Below, in pieces: positions 51,663-60,801 of a stretch of 64,000 bases of DNA (positions within the stretch are counted from its first letter, which is position 1; every line of letters begins with the position of its first letter). A model generated the notes under the pieces. The model had not been told where the DNA came from. It worked only from the letters and a program-made list of their open reading frames with translations, and ran no database searches. Source of the stretch: Planomonospora sp. ID82291 (GTDB lineage: Bacteria; Actinomycetota; Actinomycetes; Streptosporangiales; Streptosporangiaceae). The translations under genes were made by a program, and so were the position numbers. The DNA is taken from assembly GCF_015711645.1 (NCBI RefSeq), contig NZ_JABTEX010000001.1, forward strand, positions 2,356,001 to 2,420,000. The letters run 5' to 3'.

Positions 51663-52688
51663 CTAGCGGTACCGGGCGCGGCCGGCGCCGGGGACGATCT
51701 CACCCAGGACCCACGCGGGAAGGCCCCGCTCCTTCAGCAGCGCCAGGGCCGGGTCGACCGCGTCGGCGGGGACGATCGCCGCCATGCCCACACCCAGGTT
51801 GAAGGTGCGGTCCATGTCGGCCTGCGCGACCTTGCCGTGCCCGGCGAGCACGCCGAAGACCGCGGGCGGGGTCCATGACGACCGGTCCAGCAGGGCGTCC
51901 AGCTCCGGGGGGAGCGACCGCGACAGGTTGCCCTCCAGCCCGCCGCCGGTGATGTGGGCGTAGGCGTGCACCTCGACCGAGCGGGCGAGCGCCAGGCAGT
52001 CGAGGGCGTAGATCCGGGTCGGCTCCAGCAGTTCCTCGCCGAGCGTCCGGCCGAACTCCGGGACCTGGCGCTCCAGCGAGAGCCCGGCGAGCCTGATGAT
52101 GTGCCGGACCAGCGAGTAGCCGTTGGAGTGCACACCGGAGGAGGCCAGCGCCAGCACCACGTCGCCCGCGCGGACCCGGTCGCGGCCCAGCATGGCGTCG
52201 GCCTCCACCACACCGGTGGCCGCGCCCGCCAGGTCGTACTCGTCGGCGCCCATGGCCCCCGGGTGCTCGGCCGTCTCGCCGCCGATGAGCGCGGTGCCCG
52301 CCAGGCGGCAGCCCTCGGCGACCCCGCCCACGATCTCGGCGATCCGCTCCGGGACGACCTTGCCGCAGGCGATGTAGTCGGTCATGAACAGCGGCTCGGC
52401 GCCGCAGACCACCAGGTCGTCGACGACCATGCCGACCAGGTCGATGCCGATCGTGTCGTGCCTGCCCAGCTGCTGGGCCAGCATGACCTTGGTCCCGACC
52501 CCGTCGGTCGAGGTCGTCAGCAGCGGGCGGCGGTAGCCCAGCAGGGCCGAGGCGTCGAAGAGGCCGGCGAACCCGCTGGCGTCGTCGACGACCTCGGGCC
52601 GGCGCGACCGCGCGACCTTCGCCTTCATCAGCTCGACGGCGCGCTCGCCCGCGTCGATGTCCACCCCGGCCGCGGCGTAGCTCGTCAC
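51663..52688 (-). CDS. purM: Phosphoribosylformylglycinamidine cyclo-ligase (AIR synthetase)
   Basis: A protein of 341 residues catalysing step five of purine synthesis. Motifs: TTSTDGVGTKVMLA, IGIDLVGMVVDDLVVCGAEP, ALIGGETAEHPG, SSGVHSNGYSLVR, AYAHITGGGLEGNL and MDRTFNLGVGMAAIV. The GTG start at 52688 overlaps the stop of a small 41-codon frame, which in turn overlaps the purF stop, so purF, the small frame and purM appear translationally chained. Confidence 0.95.
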   Translation of the reverse strand: MTSYAAAGVDIDAGERAVELMKAKVARSRRPEVVDDASGFAGLFDASALLGYRRPLLTTSTDGVGTKVMLAQQLGRHDTIGIDLVGMVVDDLVVCGAEPLFMTDYIACGKVVPERIAEIVGGVAEGCRLAGTALIGGETAEHPGAMGADEYDLAGAATGVVEADAMLGRDRVRAGDVVLALASSGVHSNGYSLVRHIIRLAGLSLERQVPEFGRTLGEELLEPTRIYALDCLALARSVEVHAYAHITGGGLEGNLSRSLPPELDALLDRSSWTPPAVFGVLAGHGKVAQADMDRTFNLGVGMAAIVPADAVDPALALLKERGLPAWVLGEIVPGAGRARYR

Positions 52689-52810
52689 GCGTCCTCCTCC
52701 GTCGGTCGTACGGCCTCGGCGCCGCAGGTGATGGCCCGGACGCGCACGCCGCCGACGGGCCGCGTGTCCGGCGCGGCGGTGTCCCCGATGTCCCCGGCGC
52801 GGATGCTCAC
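52685..52810 (-). CDS. 41-codon open frame coupling purF to purM
   Basis: A GTG at 52810 overlaps the purF stop (GTGA), and the TGA at 52685 overlaps the purM GTG start (GTGA). The 41-residue product (VSIRAGDIGDTAAPDTRPVG ... AITCGAEAVRPTEEDA) matches nothing I know. Two exact 4-nt overlaps are unlikely by chance, so it is translated, either as a small protein or as a coupling leader that delivers ribosomes to purM. Confidence 0.6.
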   Translation of the reverse strand: MSIRAGDIGDTAAPDTRPVGGVRVRAITCGAEAVRPTEEDA

Positions 52811-54243
52811 GCCTTGGCCTCCAGGACGTACTTGCCCACGCTGTCGCGGTCGACGGCGATGGGGTACTCCCCGGTGAAGCAGGCCCGGCAGAGCCGCTCG
52901 GAGGGGATCGTGGTGGCCTCGGTCAGGCCCTCCAGCGAGATGTACCCCAGGGAGTCGGCGCCGAGGGAGTCGCGGATCTCCTCCACGCTGAGCGAACCGG
53001 CGATCAGCTCGGCCCTCGTGGCGAAGTCGATGCCGTAGAAGCACGGCCAGGCGACCGGGGGCGAGGAGATCCGGACGTGGACCTCGCGCGCACCCGCCTC
53101 GCGCAGCATCTTGACGATCGCCCGCTGGGTGTTGCCCCGCACGATCGAGTCGTCCACGACGACCAGGCGCTTGCCGGCGACGACCTCCTTCAGCGGGTTC
53201 AGCTTGAGCCGGATGCCCAGCTGGCGGATCGTCTGGGACGGCTGGATGAAGGTCCGGCCGACGTAGGAGTTCTTCACCAGGCCCTGGCCGTACGGGATCC
53301 CGCTCTCCTCGGCGTAGCCGACGGCGGCCGGGGTGCCGGACTCGGGCGTGGGGATGACCAGGTCGGCCTCGACGGGGTGCTCGCGGGCGAGCACCCGGCC
53401 GACCTCGACCCGGGTGGTCTGCACGCCGCGCCCGGCGATGGTGGTGTCGGGGCGGGCCAGGTAGACGTACTCGAACAGGCAGCCCTTGGGCTCGGCCAGC
53501 GCGAACCTGCGGGACCGCACGCCGCGCTCGTCGATGGTCAGCAGCTCGCCCGGCTCGATCTCCCGGACGAAGGTGGCGCCCACGATGTCCAGGGCGGCCG
53601 TCTCGGAGGCGACCGCCCAGCCGCGCTCCAGCCTGCCGAGGACCAGCGGGCGGATGCCCTGCGGGTCGCGGGCGGCGTAGAGCGTCTTCTCGTCCATGAA
53701 GACGAGCGAGTAGGCGCCCTTCACCTGGGGGAGCAGCTCGGCCGCCGCGTCCTCGACCGGCTGGGTGCGGTCCTGGGCCAGCAGCGCGGCCAGCACCTCG
53801 GTGTCGGTGGTCGCCCTGGTGGTGCCCGGCGCCAGCCGCTCGGCCAGCTCCCGGGTGTTGATCAGGTTGCCGTTGTGCGCGAGCGCGAGCCCGCCGCCGT
53901 CGGTGGAGCTCAGCGTCGGCTGGGCGTTCTCCCAGACGCTCGACCCGGTGGTCGAGTAGCGGCAGTGGCCGACGGCCAGGTGGCCGCGGAGGGTGCCCAG
54001 CACCGACTCGTCGAAGACCTGGGCCACCAGGCCCATGTCCTTGTAGACGAGGATGCGGCTGCCTTCGCTGACCGCGATGCCGGCGGATTCCTGTCCGCGG
54101 TGTTGCAACGCGTACAGCCCGTAGTAGGTGAGTTTGGAGACTTCCTCCCCGGGGGCCCATACGCCGAAGACACCGCACGCGTCTTTCGGGGGTCGGTCAT
54201 GGGGGTCAAGGTCATGGCTCAGATGGCCGTCGCCCTTCAGCAC
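52807..54243 (-). CDS. purF: Amidophosphoribosyltransferase
   Basis: A protein of 478 residues, first committed enzyme of purine synthesis. The GTG at 54243 gives a 22-residue propeptide (LKGDGHLSHDLDPH...) before the nucleophile Cys23 in DACGVFGVWAPGEE, as in streptomycete PurF; no other start precedes the Cys. LYALQHRGQESAGIA, GHCRYSTTGSS, HNGNLINT and the PRPP loop LVVVDDSIVRGNT are present. Cysteines in PKGCLFEYVY, AWPCFYGID and LCRACFTGE suit the B. subtilis-type Fe-S cluster. Confidence 0.95.
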   Translation of the reverse strand: MLKGDGHLSHDLDPHDRPPKDACGVFGVWAPGEEVSKLTYYGLYALQHRGQESAGIAVSEGSRILVYKDMGLVAQVFDESVLGTLRGHLAVGHCRYSTTGSSVWENAQPTLSSTDGGGLALAHNGNLINTRELAERLAPGTTRATTDTEVLAALLAQDRTQPVEDAAAELLPQVKGAYSLVFMDEKTLYAARDPQGIRPLVLGRLERGWAVASETAALDIVGATFVREIEPGELLTIDERGVRSRRFALAEPKGCLFEYVYLARPDTTIAGRGVQTTRVEVGRVLAREHPVEADLVIPTPESGTPAAVGYAEESGIPYGQGLVKNSYVGRTFIQPSQTIRQLGIRLKLNPLKEVVAGKRLVVVDDSIVRGNTQRAIVKMLREAGAREVHVRISSPPVAWPCFYGIDFATRAELIAGSLSVEEIRDSLGADSLGYISLEGLTEATTIPSERLCRACFTGEYPIAVDRDSVGKYVLEAKA

Positions 54244-54413
54244 GTGCCTCAGTCTAGGTCGGCCTCCCGGCTGCTCGTACCCCGGGGCCGCCCATCCGGC
54301 TTGCCACACCCTGACCGAACGATCGTCCGGGGTTTGCCGGGCCGGTCCGCACCGTTGGCGGAGGCCGGGAGAAAGTGGGGTCTCCGGCATCTCTACGCGT
54401 CGGGAGAGCGGAC

Positions 54414-55289
54414 GTGACGACACCTGTGGACCCAGACCAGCCCGAACCGCGGCGGGAACCGGGGGAGCCGAGGCCGCCGGAGGAGCCGAGGCCGCCGCAT
54501 CCGGACGTGCCGGACGCGCCGGAGGTGCCGGAGCCGTTCCGGGTCGAGCCGGACCCCGCCGAGGGCCCCTCCATCGGGGCGGGCGCCTCGGGACCGTCGC
54601 GGTACGAGCCGCCGACCCCTCCTCCGGGGCTCTCCCCGGTCCCGTCCCAGGCCACCGAGCCGGTGGGCGAGGACCTCCCGCCGGGGACGCCGCCCCTGCC
54701 GGGCCGGCCGCCGGCGCCCGGCGACCCCTACGGTGGTCCGTCCGCCGGGGGGACCGGTGGTCCGTACGGCGGTCCGCCGCCGGGGACGTCCGGCGGCGCA
54801 CACCCGTACACCCCCTCCGCTCCGCCGTCGGGCGGATCTCCATATGAGGCGCCGCCCGCGGGCGGGCCGTACTCCTCCGCCCCGCCGGGCTCGCCGCAGG
54901 CGTCCTGGCCGGGCGGTCCCACATATCCGGGAGGCCCGGCGCGGTATCCGGCGCCTCCCCCCGATGTCCGGGTCACGGCCGGGCGGGGCGGGGGCATCGG
55001 CACCGCCGCGCTCGTGTTCGGCGTCGTCAGCCTCTTCCTGCTGTTCGCCTGCGGGCTGGGGACGCTGACGGCGGTCGTGGGCCTGATCGTCGGTTTCGTC
55101 GCGGTCGCCAAGGACTCCAACCGGGGCCGCGCCTGGGTGGGCATCGGTCTGAGCGTCCTCACACTGATCGCGGCCGCGGCGTTCGTCGCCTGGTTCTTCA
55201 GCCGGGCGGGCGTCTGCATGGATCTGCCCCCGGGGGCCCGGGAGCGCTGCCTGGAGGAGAGGTTCGGGGTGCGCTTCGACGTGCCCTGA
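54414..55289 (+). CDS. Pro/Gly-rich DUF4190-type membrane protein
   Basis: A protein of 291 residues from the GTG at 54414 with GGGAG upstream. Residues 1-190 are low-complexity Pro/Gly/Glu. Two membrane helices follow (IGTAALVFGVVSLFLLFACG, AWVGIGLSVLTLIAAAAFVA) with VGLIVGFVAVAKDSNRGRAW between, the DUF4190 pattern. A short extracytoplasmic tail carries two Cys. The function is unknown. Confidence 0.7.
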   Translation: MTTPVDPDQPEPRREPGEPRPPEEPRPPHPDVPDAPEVPEPFRVEPDPAEGPSIGAGASGPSRYEPPTPPPGLSPVPSQATEPVGEDLPPGTPPLPGRPPAPGDPYGGPSAGGTGGPYGGPPPGTSGGAHPYTPSAPPSGGSPYEAPPAGGPYSSAPPGSPQASWPGGPTYPGGPARYPAPPPDVRVTAGRGGGIGTAALVFGVVSLFLLFACGLGTLTAVVGLIVGFVAVAKDSNRGRAWVGIGLSVLTLIAAAAFVAWFFSRAGVCMDLPPGARERCLEERFGVRFDVP

Positions 55290-55410
55290 ACCCGGGGATC
55301 CCGCGGAGGGGTGCCCCGACCGGGGCGAGGCGTCCGGGGCCGTGGGCTCCGGACGTCGGCGGGCGGGCGCCCGCCCGCCGACGCGCCCGGGCGACCGCCA
55401 GGCGGCCACG

Positions 55411-55518
55411 GCAGGTGGGCGGTGAGACCGGTTCAGGTGACCGGCGGGTGGCCGCGACCGGCAGGCGGGCGGTGAGACCGGTTCAGGCGACCGGCAGGTG
55501 GGCGGTGAGATCGGCCCG
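55411..55518. repeat. Tandem repeat over the 3' end of the carrier-protein gene
   Basis: Copies of GCAGGTGGGCGGTGAGACCG start at 55411, 55461 and 55494 (periods 50 and 33). The 55461 copy contains the stop codon (55483-55485) of the adjacent minus-strand gene, and the 55411 copy repeats it beyond the gene. Confidence 0.85.
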
Positions 55519-55929
55519 TGCCCCGCTCGCCGAGACCCGGCCCGCCGCCGTCGCGTCGGCCCACGTCAACCGGCCGGTGGCCAGCTCCAGCCAGGTCCGG
55601 GCGTCCGTCTCCACCACGTTCGGCGGGGTGCCCCGGGTGTGCCGGGGGCCCTCCACGCACTGCACGGCCGCGTACGGCGGGACCCGCACCTCGACGGTCC
55701 GCCCCGGGGCCGCGGCGGCGAGCCGGTCCAGCAGGTGCCGTACGGCCAGCCGCGCGGCCTCCCGCTCCGGCCGGATCCCCCGCTCGTAGGCGCGCAGGAC
55801 CGCCGCCGCGCACGCGCCCAGCAGGGCGCCGAGATCCTCCGGCCCGTCGTAGGACGGCTCGTCCAGGGCGGCCAGTTGGGCGTCCAGCGCGGTGCGGACC
55901 CTCTCGGGGTCGGGCTTGTGAGGTGGCAC
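55483..55929 (-). CDS. Sterol-carrier-like family protein
   Basis: A protein of 148 residues. The N-terminal half is helical (LGALLGACAAAVLRAYERGI); the C-terminal half, VEVRVPPYAAVQCVEGPRHT then NVVETDARTWLELATGRLTWA, resembles the SCP2-like bacterial carrier family found next to purine genes in actinomycetes. The ligand is unknown. Its last codons are part of a tandem duplication. Confidence 0.7.
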   Translation of the reverse strand: MPPHKPDPERVRTALDAQLAALDEPSYDGPEDLGALLGACAAAVLRAYERGIRPEREAARLAVRHLLDRLAAAAPGRTVEVRVPPYAAVQCVEGPRHTRGTPPNVVETDARTWLELATGRLTWADATAAGRVSASGARADLTAHLPVA

Positions 55930-55970
55930 GCCCCCATCATGCCCGCCCTCCCCGACGATCCGGCCCGTCA

Positions 55971-56110
55971 GTCCGCCCTTCCGGTCCGGCTCGCCGGTCG
56001 GTCCGCCCTTCCGGTCCGGCTCGCCGGTCGGTCCGCCCCGATGATCCGGCGGGGCGGCGGGGGCGGCGGGGCCGTCCGGTCGCAGGTCGATCGGTCGCAG
56101 GTCGATCGGA
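55971..56110. repeat. 30-bp and 15-bp tandem repeats upstream of the PhoX-like gene
   Basis: A 30-bp unit starting GTCCGCCCTTCCGGTCCGGC is repeated at 55971, 56001 and partly 56031. Near 56078-56109 CGGTCGCAGGTCGAT occurs twice. No gene is seen in 55930-56125. Confidence 0.85.
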
Positions 56111-56125
56111 CATCGACGACGAACG

Positions 56126-56165
56126 GTTCATCACTCGGGCAAACCACGTTCACCTCGGGTTCGGC
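56126..56165 (+). promoter_or_regulatory. PHO box (PhoP direct repeats)
   Basis: Seven-base units at exact 11-bp steps: GTTCATC (56126), GGGCAAA (56137), GTTCACC (56148) and GTTCGGC (56159). Three of the four match the streptomycete PHO-box unit GTTCACC. The site is 56 bp before the PhoX-like start codon and predicts induction by phosphate starvation through PhoP. Confidence 0.7.
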
Positions 56166-56220
56166 CGGCACCCGTAGCGTCCCCGCTCGGAAACGCCTGT
56201 GCACAATCTTGGAGGCCCCT

Positions 56221-58311
56221 GTGGCGAACCCGTCGCCGCGCCGAACGCTCCCGCTGCTCAGCACCCCGCACAAGAGCGGGCGCTCTGCGCTGACCTGCGA
56301 ATTCCGCTGCGGCAACGCCTGCGCGCACGATGTCCCGAACACCGGCGACAACACGTACTTCGGCGACGTGGTCACCTCGGTCCTGTCCCGCCGCGGAATG
56401 CTCCGGGCGGGGGCGCTCGGCGCCGTCGCGGTCGGGGCGGGCGCGCTCGGCGTGGCGGGAGCCGTACCCGCCGCCGCCGACCCCGGGGCGGAGGTCCAGG
56501 GTCTCGGCCACGGGAACGGCCATGGGAACGGCGGGCGGGGCGGCCTGCGCTTCGCGGCCGTCGCGCCGAACCGGGAGGACCGCGTCACGGTCCCCGACGG
56601 CTACGCGTCGGCCGCCGTCGTGCGCTGGGGCGACCCCGTCCTGCCCGACGCCCCGGCGTTCGACTACGAGAACCAGACCGCCGAGGCGCAGGCCAAGCAG
56701 TTCGGCTACAACTGCGACTTCGTGACGTTCTTCCCGATGGGCGGCCGCCGCGGCCTGCTCTGGGTGAACCACGAGTACTCCGACGAGGCGCTCATGTTCC
56801 GCGGCTACACCGGCGGGACCGCCGCGACCGAGGAGCAGATCAAGATCGCCATGGCCGCGCACGGCGGCTCGGTGGTCGAGATCGAGCGGGTGGGGAACAC
56901 CGGCCAGTGGAGGCTGGTCACCCGGGGCCGCCGCCGCTACAACCGGCGGATCACCGCGCAGACCCCCATGCGGTTCACCGGCCCGGCCGCGGGCAGCGAC
57001 CTGCTGAAGACCGCCGCCGACCCGTCCGGCACCGCCGTCCTCGGCATGCTGAACAACTGCGCGGGCGGCACCACCCCGTGGGGCACCGTGCTGACCGCCG
57101 AGGAGAACTTCAACCAGTACTTCGTGCTGGGCAGCGGCGCCCCCGAGGACCAGAAGGCCGGCCTCAAGCGGTACGGCATCGACATCGCCTCGACCACCCC
57201 GGGCGGGCGCCGCTTCGACCGGGTCGAGGAGCGCTTCGACCTGTCCAAGCACCCGCACGAGGCCAACCGCTTCGGCTGGATCGTGGAGATCGACCCGTTC
57301 GATCCCGACTCCACCCCGGTCAAGCGCACCGCCCTGGGCCGCTTCGCCCACGAGGGCGCCACCACCACCCTCGCCAGGGACGGCCGCCTCGTCGCCTACA
57401 TGGGTGACGACTCCCGCTTCGAGTACGTCTACAAGTTCGTCTCCAAGAAGCGCTACATCCCCGGCTTCGACCGCCACAACCGCACCCTGCTCGACGAGGG
57501 CACGCTGTACGTCGCGAAGTTCACCGGCGACAGCCCCGCCGAGATCGACGGCTCCGGCAGGCTCCCCGCCGACGGCGGGTTCGACGGTTCGGGCGAGTGG
57601 CTCCCGCTGGTCACCGGGAACGTCTCGCACGTGCCGGGCATGACCGCCGCGGAGGTCCTGGTCTTCACCCGCCTGGCCGCCGACAAGGCCGGGGCGACCA
57701 AGATGGACCGCCCCGAGGACATCGAGCGCAACCCCGTCACCGGCGGCGTCTACCTGGCGCTGACCAACAACTCCAACCGGACCCCGGCGCAGGTGGACGA
57801 GGCCAACCCGCGTCCCGCCAACAAGCACGGCCACGTGCTGGAGATCACCGAGCGCCGCAACGACGCCGCGGCCACGACCTTCGCCTGGTCGCTCCCGCTG
57901 GTCTGCGGCGACCCGGCCGACGCCTCGACGTACTTCGCCGGGTTCGACAAGGGCAGGGTCTCGCCGATCTCCTGCCCGGACAACGTCACCTTCGACCGCG
58001 ACGGCAACCTGTGGATCTCCACGGACGGCAACGCGCTCGGCTCCAACGACGGCCTGTTCGTCATGCCGGTCACCGGCCCCGAGCGCGGGTACCTGCGCCA
58101 GTTCCTCAGTGTGCCGATCGGCGCGGAGACCTGCGGCCCGTTCGTCACCGAGGACCAGCGCAGCGTCTTCGTCGCGGTGCAGCACCCGGGCGAGATCGAC
58201 GGCGCCTCGCCCGAGGCCCCCGCCAGCCACTGGCCCGACGGCGGCGAGAGCCAGCCCCGCCCGTCGGTGGCCGTGGCCTGGCACACCCGGGGCAAGAAGA
58301 TCGGCTCCTGA
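56221..58311 (+). CDS. PhoX-family (DUF839) phosphatase, Tat-exported
   Basis: A protein of 696 residues. After a 55-residue leader that is unusually long, the twin-arginine signal SRRGMLRAGALGAVAVGAGA leads to a cleavage region near AAADPG (about 86). The mature part has PhoX blocks: LWVNHEYSDE, GTVLTAEENFNQYF, RFGWIVEIDPFDP, RFAHEGATTTLARDGRLVAY MGDDSRFEYVYKFVS and RPEDIERNPVTGGVYLALTN, giving the calcium/iron-binding acidic residues. It should release phosphate from organic esters outside the cell. GGAGG precedes the GTG. A PHO box lies upstream. Confidence 0.88.
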   Translation: MANPSPRRTLPLLSTPHKSGRSALTCEFRCGNACAHDVPNTGDNTYFGDVVTSVLSRRGMLRAGALGAVAVGAGALGVAGAVPAAADPGAEVQGLGHGNGHGNGGRGGLRFAAVAPNREDRVTVPDGYASAAVVRWGDPVLPDAPAFDYENQTAEAQAKQFGYNCDFVTFFPMGGRRGLLWVNHEYSDEALMFRGYTGGTAATEEQIKIAMAAHGGSVVEIERVGNTGQWRLVTRGRRRYNRRITAQTPMRFTGPAAGSDLLKTAADPSGTAVLGMLNNCAGGTTPWGTVLTAEENFNQYFVLGSGAPEDQKAGLKRYGIDIASTTPGGRRFDRVEERFDLSKHPHEANRFGWIVEIDPFDPDSTPVKRTALGRFAHEGATTTLARDGRLVAYMGDDSRFEYVYKFVSKKRYIPGFDRHNRTLLDEGTLYVAKFTGDSPAEIDGSGRLPADGGFDGSGEWLPLVTGNVSHVPGMTAAEVLVFTRLAADKAGATKMDRPEDIERNPVTGGVYLALTNNSNRTPAQVDEANPRPANKHGHVLEITERRNDAAATTFAWSLPLVCGDPADASTYFAGFDKGRVSPISCPDNVTFDRDGNLWISTDGNALGSNDGLFVMPVTGPERGYLRQFLSVPIGAETCGPFVTEDQRSVFVAVQHPGEIDGASPEAPASHWPDGGESQPRPSVAVAWHTRGKKIGS

Positions 58312-58337
58312 CGCCGGGCGGCCTCCCGGCGCGGTCG

Positions 58338-58386
58338 GTCCCCGGTGGAGGGTCGGTCCCCGGTGGAGGGTCGGTCCCGGCCGGGT
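58338..58386. repeat. 18-bp tandem repeat, 2.7 copies
   Basis: GGTCGGTCCCCGGTGGAG is repeated at 58338 and 58356, with a partial copy from 58374, between the convergent PhoX-like and MFS genes. Confidence 0.85.
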
Positions 58387-58468
58387 AGGCGGGCGCCTCG
58401 CCGTTATCCCACGGGGTACGGCGGGGCGCCCGTCCCGGTCTCCGCCGGGGCCGCCTGCGGCCGCGCGG

Positions 58469-59956
58469 TCAGCCCTCCCCGGCGGCCGGATCCCGGCGCG
58501 GTCCGGCCAGGGCGGCCAGCAGGGCGCCGGTCAGGGCGACGGCGAACAGCACGCCGTACGTCTGCCGGAAGCCGTCCATGAGCTGCTGCACGGCGACCGG
58601 GGAGACGCGGGAGAGCGTGCCCGCGTAGACCTGGTCGCGCAGCCGCGGGCTGACCGAGCCGGTGAGCACGCTCAGCGTGACGGCGACGCTGAGCACGATC
58701 CCCACATTCATGATCATGAGCCGGAAGCCGTTCACCACGCCGAGGCTCCCCGGCGGCAGGGCCTGCATGACCTGGGTGGTGTTCCCGGTGAGGAACGTCC
58801 CGCTGCCGCAGCCGCACAGGAACAGCCCCGCGCCGATCACCCAGTACGGCGTGGCGGGCGCGGTGTTGAGCAGCAGGACCCCCAGTCCGGAGGCGCTGAA
58901 CAGGCAGCCGCCGACGGAGAGCGCGTAGGGGGAGATCCGGCGGCCGAGGGCGCCCGCGAGCGGGGAGGCGAGGGCCATGCCGACCGGGACCGGGAGCACG
59001 CCCAGGGCGGCGGTGACCGCGTCGACGCCCCGGGCCGCCTGGAAGTAGAGGGCGACCAGCAGGATCAGCGCCGAGCGGGCCAGCGCGTTGCAGAACGAGG
59101 CGAGGTTGGCGAAGGCCAGCACGCGTGCGCCGAACAGGCGCACGTCGAGCACCGGGTGGGCGGCGCGGCGCTCCACGACGACGAGGACCGGGACCAGCAG
59201 CACCGCCACCAGCGCGCCGGTGATCACGACCGGGCTGCCCGGACCGCGCGAACCGGCTTCGGAGAGGGCGATGAGCGCGGCGGACAGCAGCGCGAAGACC
59301 ACCAGGTTGCCCGGGGCGTCGACCGTCTCGCGGGGTGCGCGGGGGTCGCGGCCGGCCTTGCGCAGGATGAACGCGCCCCAGCCGAAGGCGATCAGCCCGG
59401 CCGGCACGTTCACCCAGAAGATCCACTGCCAGCCGGCCGTCTCGGCGATCAGGCCGCCCACGGTGGGGCCGGCGAGCTGGGCGACCGAGAGCGTGCCGAC
59501 GTAGACGCCCATGCCCTGGCTGAGCCGGTCGGGTGGGAAGGCGTCGGTGATGATCACGGTCCCGTTGGCCAGGATCATCGCCGCGCCGACCGCCTGGACC
59601 ACCCGCATCGCGATCAGGAACCAGACGCCGGGGGAGAGCCCCGCGAGCAGCGAGGCGGCGGTGAACAGGGCGAATCCGGCGAGGTAGACCTCCCGGCGGC
59701 CGAGGAGGTCGGCGACCCTGCCGAAGAACACCAGGGTCGCCGTGTTGACGAGCATGAACGAGAGCAGGATCCAGCCGGAGGCGAAGGCGTCGGCCCGGAA
59801 GTGCCGGACCACCGCGGGGAGGGCGACGTTCAGGGTGCTTCCGGAGACGCCGATCAGCACCAGTCCGAGGCTGGTGACCGAGCAGACGCGCCAGGCGTAG
59901 CGGAGCCGGGCGGAGTATTCGGGCGAGCCGGGCAGGTCCTGGGGGATCGCGACCAT
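58469..59956 (-). CDS. MFS drug-resistance transporter (DHA2, 14-helix type)
   Basis: A protein of 495 residues with about 14 hydrophobic segments. The motif A loop is GRVADLLGRREVYLAGF, motif C-like GGLIAETAGWQWIFWVNVPAG is typical of the EmrB/QacA group, and LNVALPAVVRHFRADAFASGW is the usual first-helix motif. It is probably a proton-driven multidrug exporter. It lies 55 bp downstream of the crp-like gene on the same strand. Confidence 0.88.
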   Translation of the reverse strand: MVAIPQDLPGSPEYSARLRYAWRVCSVTSLGLVLIGVSGSTLNVALPAVVRHFRADAFASGWILLSFMLVNTATLVFFGRVADLLGRREVYLAGFALFTAASLLAGLSPGVWFLIAMRVVQAVGAAMILANGTVIITDAFPPDRLSQGMGVYVGTLSVAQLAGPTVGGLIAETAGWQWIFWVNVPAGLIAFGWGAFILRKAGRDPRAPRETVDAPGNLVVFALLSAALIALSEAGSRGPGSPVVITGALVAVLLVPVLVVVERRAAHPVLDVRLFGARVLAFANLASFCNALARSALILLVALYFQAARGVDAVTAALGVLPVPVGMALASPLAGALGRRISPYALSVGGCLFSASGLGVLLLNTAPATPYWVIGAGLFLCGCGSGTFLTGNTTQVMQALPPGSLGVVNGFRLMIMNVGIVLSVAVTLSVLTGSVSPRLRDQVYAGTLSRVSPVAVQQLMDGFRQTYGVLFAVALTGALLAALAGPRRDPAAGEG

Positions 59957-60011
59957 ACCGATCAGTCTGACGCACGCGGTGCGCCCGATTTGTCTGGGGT
60001 CGTGCGGCCGG

Positions 60012-60701
60012 TCACCGCGCGCGCCGGCGCAGCCCCTCCATGTCGTGGATGATCACGCGGCGGCGGCCGGTCTCGATCAGGCCCCGGTCCCGGAGCGAGC
60101 GCAGGGCCTTGCTGACCGCCTCGCGGGAGGAGCCGGTCCACCCGGCCAGCTCGTCCTGGGAGAGCGGCAGCGCCACCCGCACCCCGCCGGCCGCCGGCTC
60201 GCCGTACCGGTCGGCCAGCTCCAGGAGGCGGGTGGCGACCCGGCCGGCGGTGTCGAACGCGCCGTACTCGATCCGCTTGCGGTCGGCGTCGCGCATCCGG
60301 CCGGTCACTATCTGCAGGAGCAGGACCGCCACCCGGCCGTGCGCGCGGAGGAAGGCCGTGAAGTCACGGACGACGATCCCCTCGACCGGCTCCAGCGCGG
60401 TCACCGTGGCCGACCTCGGCAGGCCGTCGATGACCGAGAACTCGCCGAGCAGCGCGCCGGTTCCCCGTACGGCCAGCACGACCTCGGTGCCGGAGGCGGT
60501 GTGCGAGGAGACCTTGACCCGGCCGGACGTCAGCACGAGCACCCAGTCGGCCGCGTCGCCCTCGGTCATCAGCGTCGTGCCCCGGTCCCACCGCCGGGGC
60601 CGTCCGGCCGCGCGCAGCCCGGCGGCCTCCTCGGGGGTGAGGAGGGAGAGGAACTCACCGGGCTCGGACACGGACGCGGCGGGGGGTGCGGACGGATTCA
60701 C
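60012..60701 (-). CDS. Crp/Fnr-family regulator
   Basis: A protein of 229 residues from the GTG at 60701, which has GAGGAGG at 4-bp spacing; the ATG at 60734 lacks such a site. The cyclic-nucleotide domain includes GDAADWVLVLTSGRVKV and GALLGEFSVIDGLPRSATV, close to the cAMP pocket motif. The helix-turn-helix is LSQDELAGWTGSSREAVSKA LRSLRDRGLI. It lies 100 bp downstream of a class III cyclase on the same strand, which suggests it responds to that cyclase's product. Confidence 0.9.
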   Translation of the reverse strand: MNPSAPPAASVSEPGEFLSLLTPEEAAGLRAAGRPRRWDRGTTLMTEGDAADWVLVLTSGRVKVSSHTASGTEVVLAVRGTGALLGEFSVIDGLPRSATVTALEPVEGIVVRDFTAFLRAHGRVAVLLLQIVTGRMRDADRKRIEYGAFDTAGRVATRLLELADRYGEPAAGGVRVALPLSQDELAGWTGSSREAVSKALRSLRDRGLIETGRRRVIIHDMEGLRRRAR

Positions 60702-60801
60702 GGGGGCCTCCTCGGAAAGGGGTGCGGGTGGCATGGGACGGCGGGCCGGTACGGCGCGCGGCGCGGCCGTACCGGTGCCCGGACACCCCGTCCCGGCCGG
60801 A

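Noticed and set aside
52807-54924. Longer purF frame extending to 54924
   Set aside because: The upstream part is Pro/Arg/Ala-rich filler antisense to the DUF4190-type gene; the start at 54243 gives the known short PurF propeptide.
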